Shown: positions 16,854 to 25,230 of the stretch, piece after piece
Numbering within the stretch: the first letter of the stretch is position 1
How the letters are laid out: each line of letters starts with the position of its first letter
Source: JABDIY01 sp963751955
Lineage (GTDB): Bacteria; Actinomycetota; Acidimicrobiia; Acidimicrobiales; SZUA-35
DNA: 64,000 bases
Assembly: GCA_963751955.1 (NCBI GenBank)
Contig: CAVVWM010000009.1
Coordinates: forward strand, 62,001-126,000
Reading direction: 5' to 3'
The notes under the pieces: generated by a model
Seen by the model: only the letters and a program-made list of their open reading frames with translations
Databases searched by the model: none
What the model was told of the DNA's origin: nothing
Program-made: the position numbers and the translations under genes

Positions 16854-17288
16854 ATGAAACTTCGACTCGGTGAACCGGTGGCAGCAACCGATGGACACTT
16901 CGGTCAGTTGGGCGACATCGTCGTCGATCCCCAGGCAGCCAAGGTGACCCACATCGTGGTAGAACCTGAACAGTCCCAGCATCAAGAACGGTTGGTTCCG
17001 ATCTGGCTGGTGTCGGACAGGGAAGGATCCCTCGTGGTGGAACTGGACACCGCGCATCTCCGCCAGCTCGAACGAGTCTCTGTCAATGACTTCGTCCGCC
17101 CGGGCGAAACCATCGAACTGGAGGACGACTGGGACATCGGTATCGAAGAGGTCCTGCATATCCCCTATGTCGACGTGAGTGAGACCAATTCATGGATGGA
17201 AGATCGGATAGAGGTCAGGTACGACCGAATCCCCAAGGGTGAGTGTGAGATCCGCCAGCGCGAGCAGAGTCACTTCGGCCGACGGTGA
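16854..17288 (+). pseudogene. PRC-barrel domain protein, 5' part (frameshifted)
   Basis: Residues 1-95 form a PRC-barrel-like half: LGEPVAATDGHFGQLGDIVVD, VTHIVVEPEQ and RLVPIWLV. A linker with YDRIPKGECEIR follows, which in relatives leads into a second PRC-barrel. Here the frame leaves the family pattern after about 17255, ending in QREQSHFGRR. The second barrel continues in the next frame, so one extra base (probably in CGCC near 17252) splits the gene. PRC-barrel proteins bind RNA or partner proteins, and these two-domain versions are often stress-related in actinobacteria. AAGGAAA before the ATG is a Shine-Dalgarno. Confidence 0.7.
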
Positions 17289-17679
17289 AACGGTCGGACA
17301 CGTCGAGGCGTTCATCGCCGACGGAGACGATCTCACGGCAATCGTCGTCCGCAGTGGACGTTATGGATTCCGTCGCAACGTCTTGGTTCCGTTTGCTTCA
17401 GTGGCCAGAGTGCGAAACGACCACGTTGAGCTTGGCATCGACGAAGAAACCTTCAGCGCACTGCCCCGGACCGGCTCTGATTCGCTCGACTCATCCGACT
17501 CTGAAACCGGCTTGACCGATCTCCGGGCGCTCGCCGAACAAGGAGGCAACATCACTCGCAAGGCCGCCGACAACTCCGCCAAGGCGCTCCAACCCCTCTG
17601 GGCGAAAGCAAGAGCATTCTTTGGCGAGATCCGAGACAAGGCGCAACCGCCTGACAAGCCCACCAAGCCCGAGACCTAG
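17239..17679 (+). pseudogene. PRC-barrel domain protein, 3' part (frameshifted)
   Basis: This frame holds the second PRC-barrel: SRVTSADGETVGHVEAFIAD, LTAIVVRSGRYGFRRNVLVPF and VELGIDEETFSALP. A charged tail ending in PDKPTKPET follows. The nominal GTG at 17239 is inside the preceding frame and is unlikely to be a real start. With one base removed near 17252 the two frames give a single protein of about 275 residues. Whether this is real decay, programmed frameshifting or an assembly error cannot be told from sequence alone. Confidence 0.65.
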
Positions 17680-17869
17680 GTCCGCACTTACAACGACGTC
17701 ACCTGACCTGGGAACATCACCGCGACTAGGCGCCTACCCGGGGAATCTCACCAGGAGCGTTTCCAGCGTGGTTCGCCCCGATTCCGATGGAATCGTAAGG
17801 ACCGATGGGGGTGTGCGAAGCCGACGGGCCACCGTCAGAAGCCTGGTGCGAGTGGCGGGAAACTGACTC

Positions 17870-18313
17870 TCAGGTTGTTTTGGCCACATAGACCGCGCAG
17901 GGGGCATCACGAAGGATGTCGATGGCAACCGAACCCAGAAGTCGGGAGATGCCCTGAACCCGTCGATTGCCGACCACGATCACATCGGCGTCAACCGCCT
18001 CGGCATGTTCCACCAGGGTTCGAGCCGGCGGACCGGCCAAGATGGTCGTAACCACTGTGACACCAGCAAAAGCGCCGTCGAGTTGACTGGCGGCCGCGGC
18101 TGCTTGCTGACGCAGACCATGGCTGCGAGCTTCCACCGCATCAACTGCCTGTTCGCCAACGACCTCGGCGTCGAATCCATGCTTCTTTGGATCATCGGTG
18201 ATCACCGTGACCACATGGAGTTCGGCATTGAGACCGGCCGCCAGTTCACCGGCCTCAGCGGCGGCTTTTCGGGACGATTCAGTGCCATCGAACCCCACAA
18301 CGATCTTCTTCAT
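17870..18313 (-). CDS. Universal stress protein (UspA family)
   Basis: 147 residues, single USP domain. It opens KKIVVGFDGTESSRKAAAEA and closes with GPPARTLVEHAEAVDADVIVVGNRRVQGISRLLGSVA, where the G-2x-G-9x-G(S) ATP-binding pattern is altered to GNRRVQGISRLLGSVA. This version keeps the glycines but not every standard residue. The C-terminus AVYVAKTT is typical. USPs bind ATP or act in stress survival. It diverges from the SDR at 18397 with 83 bases between start codons, and the 190 bases downstream (17680-17869) contain nothing I can support. Confidence 0.85.
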   Translation of the reverse strand: MKKIVVGFDGTESSRKAAAEAGELAAGLNAELHVVTVITDDPKKHGFDAEVVGEQAVDAVEARSHGLRQQAAAAASQLDGAFAGVTVVTTILAGPPARTLVEHAEAVDADVIVVGNRRVQGISRLLGSVAIDILRDAPCAVYVAKTT

Positions 18314-18396
18314 ATGACATTCTTACCCGCTCTGGCGCCCCTTTGTGCAACAGAGAGGTCTCTGTGCTCGAGCCGCCGTGCCTACAGTCATGATCG

Positions 18397-19191
18397 ATGA
18401 GTGATCCAACAGCGCCCCTGGACCCGCACTACGCCCAATATCCCTCACTGGTTGACCGCACAGTCTTTGTCACCGGCGGAGCCGACGGAGTTGGGGCGGG
18501 GATCGTGGAAGAGTTCGTGAAGCAGGGAAGCCGAGTTGGTTTTGCCGATCTGAACCAAGCCAAGGCCGAACAGACCCTGGATCGATGTAGGTCTCTCAAC
18601 CCCCGGCATCAACCCCGCTTCTACGAGGTCGATCTGCTCGATATCGACCCAACTCGAGCGGTGATCGCTCAGGCAATCGAGGACCTCGGCGGCATCACTG
18701 TGCTGGTCAACAATGCCGCTAGCGACGATCGCCATACCTGGCAGGAAGTGACCCCGGAGTACTGGGACAATCGAATCAATGTGAATCTGCGCCACTACTT
18801 CTTTGCACTCCAAGCGGTCGCTCCCCAGATGCTTGAAGCCAAGAACGGGTCGATCATCAACATCGGCTCCTCGTCGTACCAAATCCAGGAGGACTTCTTC
18901 CCCGGGTATGCCATCGCCAAGAGTGGCGTGGAGGGCATCACCCGCACCATGGCCCGCACCTTCGGTGTGGACAACGTCCGGGTGAACACAGTGTTGCCGG
19001 GTTGGGTTGCAACCGAGAAGCAGCTCACCAAATGGTGGACGCCCGAGGGCGAGGAAGGAACTATCCGCGACCAGGCCATCAAACGCCGCATCTATCCCAG
19101 AGAATTCGCGCAAATGGTCTTGTTCCTGGCCGCTGATGACGGAGCAGCGTGCACCGCACAGGAGTTTGTGGTGGATGGTGGCAGACGGTAG
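18397..19191 (+). CDS. SDR family oxidoreductase
   Basis: 264 residues. VTGGADGVGAGIVEEFV carries the cofactor glycines and ADLNQ an Asp after beta-2 (NAD preference). VNNAASDD, NIGSSSYQ and YAIAKSGVEG give Asn, Ser, Tyr and Lys. The C-terminal half has LPGWVATEKQLTKWWTPEG and CTAQEFVVDGGRR, a pattern also seen in SDRs acting on sugars and sugar acids, though the substrate is open. TACAGT (18383-18388) is eight bases before the ATG. It is convergent with the PQQ-like propeller gene. Confidence 0.85.
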   Translation: MSDPTAPLDPHYAQYPSLVDRTVFVTGGADGVGAGIVEEFVKQGSRVGFADLNQAKAEQTLDRCRSLNPRHQPRFYEVDLLDIDPTRAVIAQAIEDLGGITVLVNNAASDDRHTWQEVTPEYWDNRINVNLRHYFFALQAVAPQMLEAKNGSIINIGSSSYQIQEDFFPGYAIAKSGVEGITRTMARTFGVDNVRVNTVLPGWVATEKQLTKWWTPEGEEGTIRDQAIKRRIYPREFAQMVLFLAADDGAACTAQEFVVDGGRR

Positions 19192-19233
19192 GACGGCGAG
19201 CCTGTCCAAAGGCTGTGAGTACCTACTACCCAC

Positions 19234-20955
19234 CTAGCAACAAGGTGAGACCGCAGCGTCTCGCAAACGCCGCCCGGTCTCGAGGTCGAAGGCCCCTGCA
19301 TCGGCGAGGTCGACAACAGCCCCCTCCACCGACAGGTTGTTGATCCCGCCGCGATCGACTTTCCACAGCACCTCGCCGCTGTCACCGTCGATACGGGCGA
19401 TGGAACCGGTTCCGGCCCACCACAGGTAACCGTCGATCTCGAACACGCCACCGCCGGGCTGCGGATTCACTCGCCATCTCACCTCACCCGTGGTCATCTC
19501 CAGGCCGACGAACTCTTTGCGGGTCGACAACGGACTCTCGAGGGTGACTTCCAGCACGTACAGGCTTTGCGCAGGTCGCGAGCTCACGCTGGCGGCCCCC
19601 ATGATCGGAACGGACCGACTGAAGTCCCAGAGAAGCGCTCCATCAACCGGATCAAGTGCCACCAGAACTCGCTCCCGGTTGGTAGTGCCGGAATAGACCC
19701 AGGTCTGGACCAACACCGGCGCACTGGAGTGCACCTCGGAGACAACCGTGCCACCGCCTTCGTAGCGCCAGACTGTGGTGCCCTCAGAAGAAAGGCCGGT
19801 AAGGGAACCGTCGAGCTCGCTTCGAACCACAATCAGCCCTGGATCCTCGGACACCCGAACGAAGCTGAAGGGCCCTCCAACGTGTTGCCAGCGGGACTCC
19901 AACGTGATGTTGTCAACTGCGAAGATCACCCCGCTGTTGAGATAGATCAGAACCTCACCTACTACCTGGGGTGCATCCCGGTCAGCACCAACCGGAAGGC
20001 CGAACCCCAGCTGCATCCCGTCAACGGTTGGACCACCAAGAAACTGCAACGCCGCCGGCACGTCGACCCCCGAGAGCGATTCGATCTCCATCCTCAAGTT
20101 GCCGCTGCAGTGCTCAGGCCTCAGATCACCACACGGACCAATCCCGATTCGGCCCACAACGGTGGTGTTGGCAAAGACGATATGCCACTCGCCCTCGCCT
20201 GGGGGGTCCAGAGCGTGGACATCAAATGGTGATGCCAGCGATTCTGGGAGAAAAACCCCGATTCGGGACTGATCCACGGTCATCAGGTCCAAAACATGGA
20301 CCCTTGGCGCGATGACCTTGGTCGGTTGGCGCTCCCCAAACCGTTGGAACAGCAGATACGACGTACGCAACGCATTCAACGAAGCCGTCTGCGATGCAAA
20401 CTCGGGGTCGAACACGGCAAGTCCGGTCGCCGGTTCATCGAACCCACAGGCGAAGAAGAAACCTCCCGGAGCCACTGTGCCGATGCCGAGTCTGCTCACA
20501 TCGGTCAAGAACGCAACAAAATCAGCACCCTGCCACGGTGCACCAGCGGGAGTTGAGCTCAGCGGCAGGATCAGCCGATCCAGATTCTGCTCCCCGATCC
20601 CAGCGATCGGCGTAACCTCCACGACTGCCACTCCATAGTCGTCGTACAACAACCCGTCAGTGATCTTGCCGCTGACCACCGTCTGAGAACGCGCCATCAA
20701 CGTTGGCAGCCACACAGGAATCGGATCCACCTCACGAAGCTGATCAGCCCGGATCACCGGGTTGCGGCACTGCCACGGGCTGGGCTCGGCGACGTCTTCT
20801 GCAATCGGTGCCGCATCAAGTAGCGGGATGATCGTGCGATAGCCAACCAACCCCAAGGCAAGGGCACTGAACAGCACGAGCGGTGCGAACAGCCGGGAGC
20901 GACGGCGAAGAATACGAGCGTTGGCCAGAAGTTCGTCGTCGGGAAGGCCAGCCAT
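19234..20955 (-). CDS. Membrane-anchored PQQ-like beta-propeller protein
   Basis: 573 residues. A basic N-terminus (RRRSRLF) leads into one membrane helix (APLVLFSALALGLVGYRTIIPLL, about 25-47). The exposed part has two regions. Residues about 60-340 contain short beta segments and a putative disulfide pair (C in WQCRN and FFACG). From about 370 on there are PQQ_2/YWTD-type propeller blades: LVALDPVDGALLWDFSRS, GLEMTTGEVRWRV and RIDGDSGEVLWKVD. Such blades bind partners rather than always PQQ. Its start follows the stop of the NADH dehydrogenase-like gene by three bases, so both are one operon. Function unknown. Confidence 0.7.
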   Translation of the reverse strand: MAGLPDDELLANARILRRRSRLFAPLVLFSALALGLVGYRTIIPLLDAAPIAEDVAEPSPWQCRNPVIRADQLREVDPIPVWLPTLMARSQTVVSGKITDGLLYDDYGVAVVEVTPIAGIGEQNLDRLILPLSSTPAGAPWQGADFVAFLTDVSRLGIGTVAPGGFFFACGFDEPATGLAVFDPEFASQTASLNALRTSYLLFQRFGERQPTKVIAPRVHVLDLMTVDQSRIGVFLPESLASPFDVHALDPPGEGEWHIVFANTTVVGRIGIGPCGDLRPEHCSGNLRMEIESLSGVDVPAALQFLGGPTVDGMQLGFGLPVGADRDAPQVVGEVLIYLNSGVIFAVDNITLESRWQHVGGPFSFVRVSEDPGLIVVRSELDGSLTGLSSEGTTVWRYEGGGTVVSEVHSSAPVLVQTWVYSGTTNRERVLVALDPVDGALLWDFSRSVPIMGAASVSSRPAQSLYVLEVTLESPLSTRKEFVGLEMTTGEVRWRVNPQPGGGVFEIDGYLWWAGTGSIARIDGDSGEVLWKVDRGGINNLSVEGAVVDLADAGAFDLETGRRLRDAAVSPCC

Positions 20956-20958
20956 GGC

Positions 20959-22092
20959 TCAGCGACGGGTCAAATCGTTCGCCAGAGATACCCCGGGTTG
21001 TGACCGGGAACGCCAGAGGGTGTGGAGTGCACCGAGTTGGGCGAGATTGCGAACATCAATGGCCTCATGGAGGAACGGAACCAACCGGTCGAGACCCGGG
21101 ATCGAGAGTGGGAATCCGAACAGGTCGGCGACGCCCTGTCCGCCCGCCAGATCCACCACCCATCCGAGATCGGTGAAATCGAGCTGGGTCATGGGCTCGT
21201 TGCGGAGCAGCTGGAACGCATTGAACGCCACCGTTCGACCGGCCTTCACTGCGATCTGTGCCGACATTGGATGAATGTCATCACCGTGGCGATGTGCGGC
21301 GATGTCGCCGGCGGCAAACACCCGATCGAAGCCCGACACCCTGCCTACATCATCCACCACCAGACGCCCTGCCCTGGTTGGAGCGTCGATCAGTGCCTCG
21401 GTGCGGGCTTCAAAACCTCCGCTCCAGATCGGCATTCCACTGGCCAAACCGGTTGAGGTCATCACGCTGTCCGGGCAGATCTCGACAACGTCTCGCCCGG
21501 TCAGAACCGACACGCCTCGACCGGTGAGCACTTCGTGCGCCCTCTGGCCCAATGCCGGATTGAACCCGTTGAGAAGACGACTCTCCCGCTCGATCAGGGT
21601 CACGAACACGTCGAATGGACCAGCGGCCAGCGCACCAGCCAGCTGGCAGCCGGTGGGACCGCCCCCTATCACCACAACTGCGTCCGTCTTGGACACACGA
21701 TACTGGATCTCTACAGCATCTGCCGCGGTGCGTAACGAAACCGCATGACGTAGCCCGTCAATGGGCGGACGGGTTGCATGGGCACCTGCGGTGAGAATGA
21801 TCACGTCGGCCGTGCGCTGCTCTCCCGATCCCAGCAGAACCGAACCCTCGGCAACCTGATCCACTGAGTCGACAACGACCTCACAGTCGACCAGAGAGCC
21901 GAGCGGTTCTGACCCATCGCTGGGTGGTGTAACCCCGCCGGCCACCGAAGCAAGGCGTGTGAGGAACTGATGGGTTCCGGTGGGCTCGATCAGCGTGACA
22001 TCCAAGATCTCATCGAGCCATCTGAGCGCCCGAGCCGCGTGTATACCGGCCATGCCCCCGCCCACGATGATTATCGACGGCCGACTGCTCAT
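20959..22092 (-). CDS. NAD(P)/FAD-dependent oxidoreductase (type II NADH dehydrogenase-like)
   Basis: 377 residues. IIIVGGGMAGIHAARAL is the FAD-binding motif and VVIGGGPTGCQLAGALA (about 145-160) the NAD(P)H site. FDRVFAAGDIAAHRHGDDIHPMSAQIAVKAG holds the GD motif that contacts FAD, as in NDH-2 and related pyridine-nucleotide disulfide oxidoreductases. No Cys-xxxx-Cys redox pair is present, so it is not a disulfide reductase. NDH-2 enzymes pass electrons from NADH to membrane quinones, but the final acceptor here is unknown. AGGAGG lies 12 bases before the ATG. The propeller gene follows in the same operon. Confidence 0.82.
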   Translation of the reverse strand: MSSRPSIIIVGGGMAGIHAARALRWLDEILDVTLIEPTGTHQFLTRLASVAGGVTPPSDGSEPLGSLVDCEVVVDSVDQVAEGSVLLGSGEQRTADVIILTAGAHATRPPIDGLRHAVSLRTAADAVEIQYRVSKTDAVVVIGGGPTGCQLAGALAAGPFDVFVTLIERESRLLNGFNPALGQRAHEVLTGRGVSVLTGRDVVEICPDSVMTSTGLASGMPIWSGGFEARTEALIDAPTRAGRLVVDDVGRVSGFDRVFAAGDIAAHRHGDDIHPMSAQIAVKAGRTVAFNAFQLLRNEPMTQLDFTDLGWVVDLAGGQGVADLFGFPLSIPGLDRLVPFLHEAIDVRNLAQLGALHTLWRSRSQPGVSLANDLTRR

Positions 22093-22193
22093 GGGTCCAG
22101 TGTCGCCTCCTGAGGTGGTTAATGCTCAGCGGCAGCGTGAACTTCCTCGGATGTTCTCGCGGTATCGGACCGCAAACGCCTACATTGCTCGAC

Positions 22194-22925
22194 GTGGCCT
22201 GTTCGGACGTTCCCACCACCGGACCAGTCCGTTCACCAGATTTCGAGTCACTTTTCGCTGGTGTCGCGGTTGCGGTATATCACACCAACAGGTTGTTCTA
22301 CGATGCGTTTCTTTCGCCCGAAGAAGCCCGGTTCATCGAGAACGCCGTTCCGGGACGCAAGGCCGAGTTCGCGACCGGAAGAGCGTGTGCTCGGGCGGCG
22401 ATAGAGGCTCTGGGCGAGGTAGCGCCGTCCCTGCCTGTCGGTGACAGACGACAGCCCCAATGGCCACCGGGGATTACCGCTGCTATCACCCACACCCGAC
22501 GAGAAGGACGCGAGTTCGTCGCTGCCGTGGCTGCACTGAACGACGGTGGAGAATTGGCGGTCGGCATCGACGCCGAGGTGATCCAGCCTCTCGCGGATGG
22601 CGTGCGAGAGATGCTGCTCGTTCCTTCCGAGATCGAGATGGTGGAAGCCCTTCCCCCAGCCGAAAGGGATGAAGGGGCTATCCGGGTCTTCAGCGCAAAA
22701 GAAGCCTTCTACAAGGCGCAACATGCTCTGACGTCATCGTGGGTGGGTTTCGGCGACATGCGGTTGAACAGCCTCGAAGGAACCGGTGCGTTGATCGAGA
22801 CCGGGCAGCTTCAGGCGCTGGCGAACATCGAGAGTCCGGTGCGTTTTGACCAGGTGGTATACGGCGGGCTGGTGATCAGTGCCGTCGCCGTACGCCGCAG
22901 ATCAGACGTGGGGTCCGATCTCTGA
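22194..22925 (+). CDS. Sfp/EntD-type 4'-phosphopantetheinyl transferase
   Basis: 243 residues. GIDAEVIQPLADGVREM matches the GIDxE magnesium motif and RVFSAKEAFYKAQHAL the (F/W)xxKEAxxK motif; an earlier GRACARAAIEALG and PVGDRRQPQWPPGITAAITHTR supply the CoA- and substrate-binding part. Such enzymes activate carrier proteins by attaching phosphopantetheine from CoA to Ser. It is the obvious partner for the PCPs of the NRPS cluster 7 kb away, although it can also serve other carriers. The GTG at 22194 is supported by TACATT seven bases upstream; the longer in-frame start at 22122 is less likely. The end overlaps the convergent LLM gene by 24 bases. Confidence 0.87.
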   Translation: MACSDVPTTGPVRSPDFESLFAGVAVAVYHTNRLFYDAFLSPEEARFIENAVPGRKAEFATGRACARAAIEALGEVAPSLPVGDRRQPQWPPGITAAITHTRREGREFVAAVAALNDGGELAVGIDAEVIQPLADGVREMLLVPSEIEMVEALPPAERDEGAIRVFSAKEAFYKAQHALTSSWVGFGDMRLNSLEGTGALIETGQLQALANIESPVRFDQVVYGGLVISAVAVRRRSDVGSDL

Positions 22926-23828
22926 TCCGATCAACCCAATGTGGTCGAGATCAGCGATATCGAGCACCTGGAGATAGAGGCGAGACACGCCCATTTGTGC
23001 ATACCGTCCGATCTTGTCGACGATCTCGGGGGGCGTGCCTGCAAGTCCATTCTCTCGAAGTTCGGATAGTTCGCGGCCCAGTGTGACAGCGCGACGTTCC
23101 AGTTCCGATTCGTCGACGCCAGCACAAACCACCAGAGCCGCCGACACCGAAGGAAGCTCGACCCGACCGATGTCTGCGCACGCTTGAAAGACGCGTTCGA
23201 TGAGCTCAGGCTTTTCCGCTTCGGGAACGAACGGCGTGTTGAATTCTGCCGCGTACTTGGCAACCAGCGCCGGGGTTCGTTTCTTGCCTCGACCCCCGAT
23301 GATGATGGGCGGATGAGGCCGTTGATGAGGCTTGGGTAGTCCGGGGGAATCAGCGAATGACCAGATGGGACCGTCGCTTGAGTAGGTATGACCTTCCGGT
23401 GTTGTCCAGAGACCGACCATGTGTTCGATCGCTTCCTCGAAGCGGGTCATGCGCTCACCCAGAGAACCGAAGTCGAGTCCGTAGGCACTGTGTTCGGCCT
23501 CGAACCATCCCGAGCCGACGCCAAACTCAACCCGACCGCCGCTCATCTGATCCACCTGGGCAACCATGATGGCGAGTGGCCCTGGATCATAGAATGAGAT
23601 CGGACTCACCAGAGTTCCCAAGCGGATTCGTTTTGTCTCCCGAGCCAGTCCGGCCAGTGTCACCCATGCGTGGGTGGGGCCGGGCAGACCCGAACCATCG
23701 CCCATCTTCAGATAGTGGTCGGATCGAAAAAAGCCGTGGAAGCCGTGGGCCTCTGTTGCGAGCGCCACTGCGAGAAGATCGTGGTAGCTTGCGCCCTGCT
23801 GAGGTTCGGTGAATATACAGAGTTCCAC
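22902..23828 (-). CDS. Luciferase-like (LLM class) F420-dependent oxidoreductase
   Basis: 308 residues, single TIM barrel. Family features: FTEPQQGASYHDLLAVALATEAHGFHGFFRSDHYL, the SFYDPGPLAIMVAQVDQMSGGRVEFGVGSGWFEAEHSAYG segment with the bulge typical of F420 binders, and HPPIIIGGRGKKRTPALVAKYA, which contacts the cofactor phosphate. Such actinobacterial enzymes use reduced F420 or FMN; the substrate is unknown. The GTG start at 23828 has TAGTCT six bases upstream and shares its promoter region with the divergent lipoprotein gene, whose ATG is only 17 bases away. Confidence 0.8.
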   Translation of the reverse strand: MELCIFTEPQQGASYHDLLAVALATEAHGFHGFFRSDHYLKMGDGSGLPGPTHAWVTLAGLARETKRIRLGTLVSPISFYDPGPLAIMVAQVDQMSGGRVEFGVGSGWFEAEHSAYGLDFGSLGERMTRFEEAIEHMVGLWTTPEGHTYSSDGPIWSFADSPGLPKPHQRPHPPIIIGGRGKKRTPALVAKYAAEFNTPFVPEAEKPELIERVFQACADIGRVELPSVSAALVVCAGVDESELERRAVTLGRELSELRENGLAGTPPEIVDKIGRYAQMGVSRLYLQVLDIADLDHIGLIGSEIGPHV

Positions 23829-23833
23829 CCGAC

Positions 23834-23840
23834 AAGACTA
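23834..23840. promoter_or_regulatory. Overlapping divergent -10 elements (23828 minus / 23846 plus)
   Basis: On the minus strand TAGTCT (23840-23835) sits six bases from GTG 23828. On the plus strand AAGACT (23834-23839) sits six bases from ATG 23846. The two hexamers are largely the same base pairs. The plus-strand element is the weaker match, since it lacks the leading T. Confidence 0.45.
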
Positions 23841-23845
23841 CGGGC

Positions 23846-24073
23846 ATGCGACCGATCCTCCCAGCCGTGGTTCTCGCCTTCGTGATGGCCGGCTGTTCTG
23901 GCTCGAACACCGCTGAACCGATGGGCGAGACCACGGGCTCCCTCGCCAGCGCCGAGTCTGAAACGAGTGCCGCTCTCCCAGGCGAATCGTTGCCTGCGCT
24001 GATCGTCAATGTTCAGTCCGAGAGCTGGACCGCTCCCAAGACCGGATTCTTACGCCCGGCCTACATCTCGTAG
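23846..24073 (+). CDS. Small putative lipoprotein
   Basis: 75 residues. It begins MRPILPAVVLAFVMAGCSG, a short lipoprotein signal with the lipobox AGC, so Cys17 would be lipidated. A Ser/Thr/Glu-rich linker and a short end (SWTAPKTGFLRPAYIS) follow. It may be a remnant of a longer protein, since the next gene (24142) is also a lipoprotein with a similar linker and follows 68 bases later. No frameshift that would join them is obvious. Confidence 0.5.
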   Translation: MRPILPAVVLAFVMAGCSGSNTAEPMGETTGSLASAESETSAALPGESLPALIVNVQSESWTAPKTGFLRPAYIS

Positions 24074-24141
24074 TCCAAGGCATCCAACCAGCGCTGGTGA
24101 TGGGGTGAGAGCGCGCCGTTGAGGCACACTTGGGTTTGATC

Positions 24142-25230
24142 ATGTTCTGCCGTACCGCCATATTTGCTGTCATTGTCGCTCTCGTGGGCTCCGCCTGTGC
24201 CGGGTCCGATGTCGAGGAGCCAATTCCGGCTGCCGGTGCAACAACCACAACCGCGGCGCCGTCGGTAACCGAGTCAACAGATCAAACAACAGCGCCTGGG
24301 AACGTGTCGTCGCCGACGACGTCGCCGAACCCAGCCTCACCTGAAGCCTTTGCCAACATCGACGTCGCATCCCCCTGGCCGGTCGCTGTCACCCTATGGG
24401 ATTCCTCGGGGGCAAAGAAGCTAGGAGCACTGACCAGATTCGCCCAAGTGATAGACGGGCCCATCGTGAACGTGGTGGAAGTTCCGCTGGAAGGTTGGGT
24501 CTACCAGCGCGAGCTGTACTCCAACGTCATCCACTTCGACGACGGAACCGGAGAGCAGGAACTGCTGGTGGCCACCGGCGATCAGACGCTCGTGCTCGAA
24601 GGCGTCCGCCTGCTGGCCGATGAGACCCCAGAAATCGTCTATCAACGCCGAGATCCCGAGGGCCAGGAAACGGTGGAGACACTTCGGGGCTTCAACTTCG
24701 CCACCGGCGAGGTTCGAGAGATAACCGTGACCGGCGGGTTCGAGAGCCTCACCAAGTTCAGCACCATCAACGGTCGTTACGCCGTGGGTTTGTTTCAGGG
24801 AGAGGGCCATTTCGAGCTCACCATCCTCGATCTCGACACCGGTCAGCGACCCTATTCCAGCGCTGACCAGGATTTCGATTGCTTCGACGGGGGCGACCCG
24901 GAATGCCCCGACTACGACGAAGCGTTGATGATCGACAACTACGTGTACGGATTCCGAACCTGGGTGTCCGATGAAACAGTTCAACGCGGCCTGTACCGTT
25001 TCGATCTCGGTGACAACACCGAGGTCCTGTTGTGGGCTCTCGACGCTGAACAAGGGGTCTATGCCCGAGACCTCATCCAGGCTGGTGAGTATCTGGTTCT
25101 CTCTTTCAGCAGCACGTTCAGCTATGAAGACTTCGGCAATCCTCTGCGGGCCCTTCTCTACAATCTGTCCACCGGCGAGGCGAAGTTGGCACCCGATGCC
25201 GGGTTCGTACAGCTCAGCTGGGTCACCTAG
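24142..25230 (+). CDS. Putative lipoprotein, probable beta-rich extracytoplasmic domain
   Basis: 362 residues. The signal MFCRTAIFAVIVALVGSACAG has a lipobox (GSAC) with the Cys near residue 19, followed by a Thr/Ser/Pro-rich spacer. The rest is beta-rich with repeated aromatic-turn segments (NVIHFDDGTGEQELLVA, FELTILDLDTGQRPYS, LYRFDLGDNTEVLLWALD, ALLYNLSTGEAKL), consistent with a propeller. DCFDGGDPECPDYDEA has two cysteines and several acidic residues that could form a metal site. TTGGGT at 24130-24135 precedes ATG 24142 by six bases. Its plan matches the 9376 protein. Function unknown. Confidence 0.62.
   Translation: MFCRTAIFAVIVALVGSACAGSDVEEPIPAAGATTTTAAPSVTESTDQTTAPGNVSSPTTSPNPASPEAFANIDVASPWPVAVTLWDSSGAKKLGALTRFAQVIDGPIVNVVEVPLEGWVYQRELYSNVIHFDDGTGEQELLVATGDQTLVLEGVRLLADETPEIVYQRRDPEGQETVETLRGFNFATGEVREITVTGGFESLTKFSTINGRYAVGLFQGEGHFELTILDLDTGQRPYSSADQDFDCFDGGDPECPDYDEALMIDNYVYGFRTWVSDETVQRGLYRFDLGDNTEVLLWALDAEQGVYARDLIQAGEYLVLSFSSTFSYEDFGNPLRALLYNLSTGEAKLAPDAGFVQLSWVT

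Noticed and set aside
24073..24142. Frameshift joining the two adjacent lipoproteins
   Set aside because: Each ORF has its own signal sequence and lipobox, and no single-base change makes a continuous protein.
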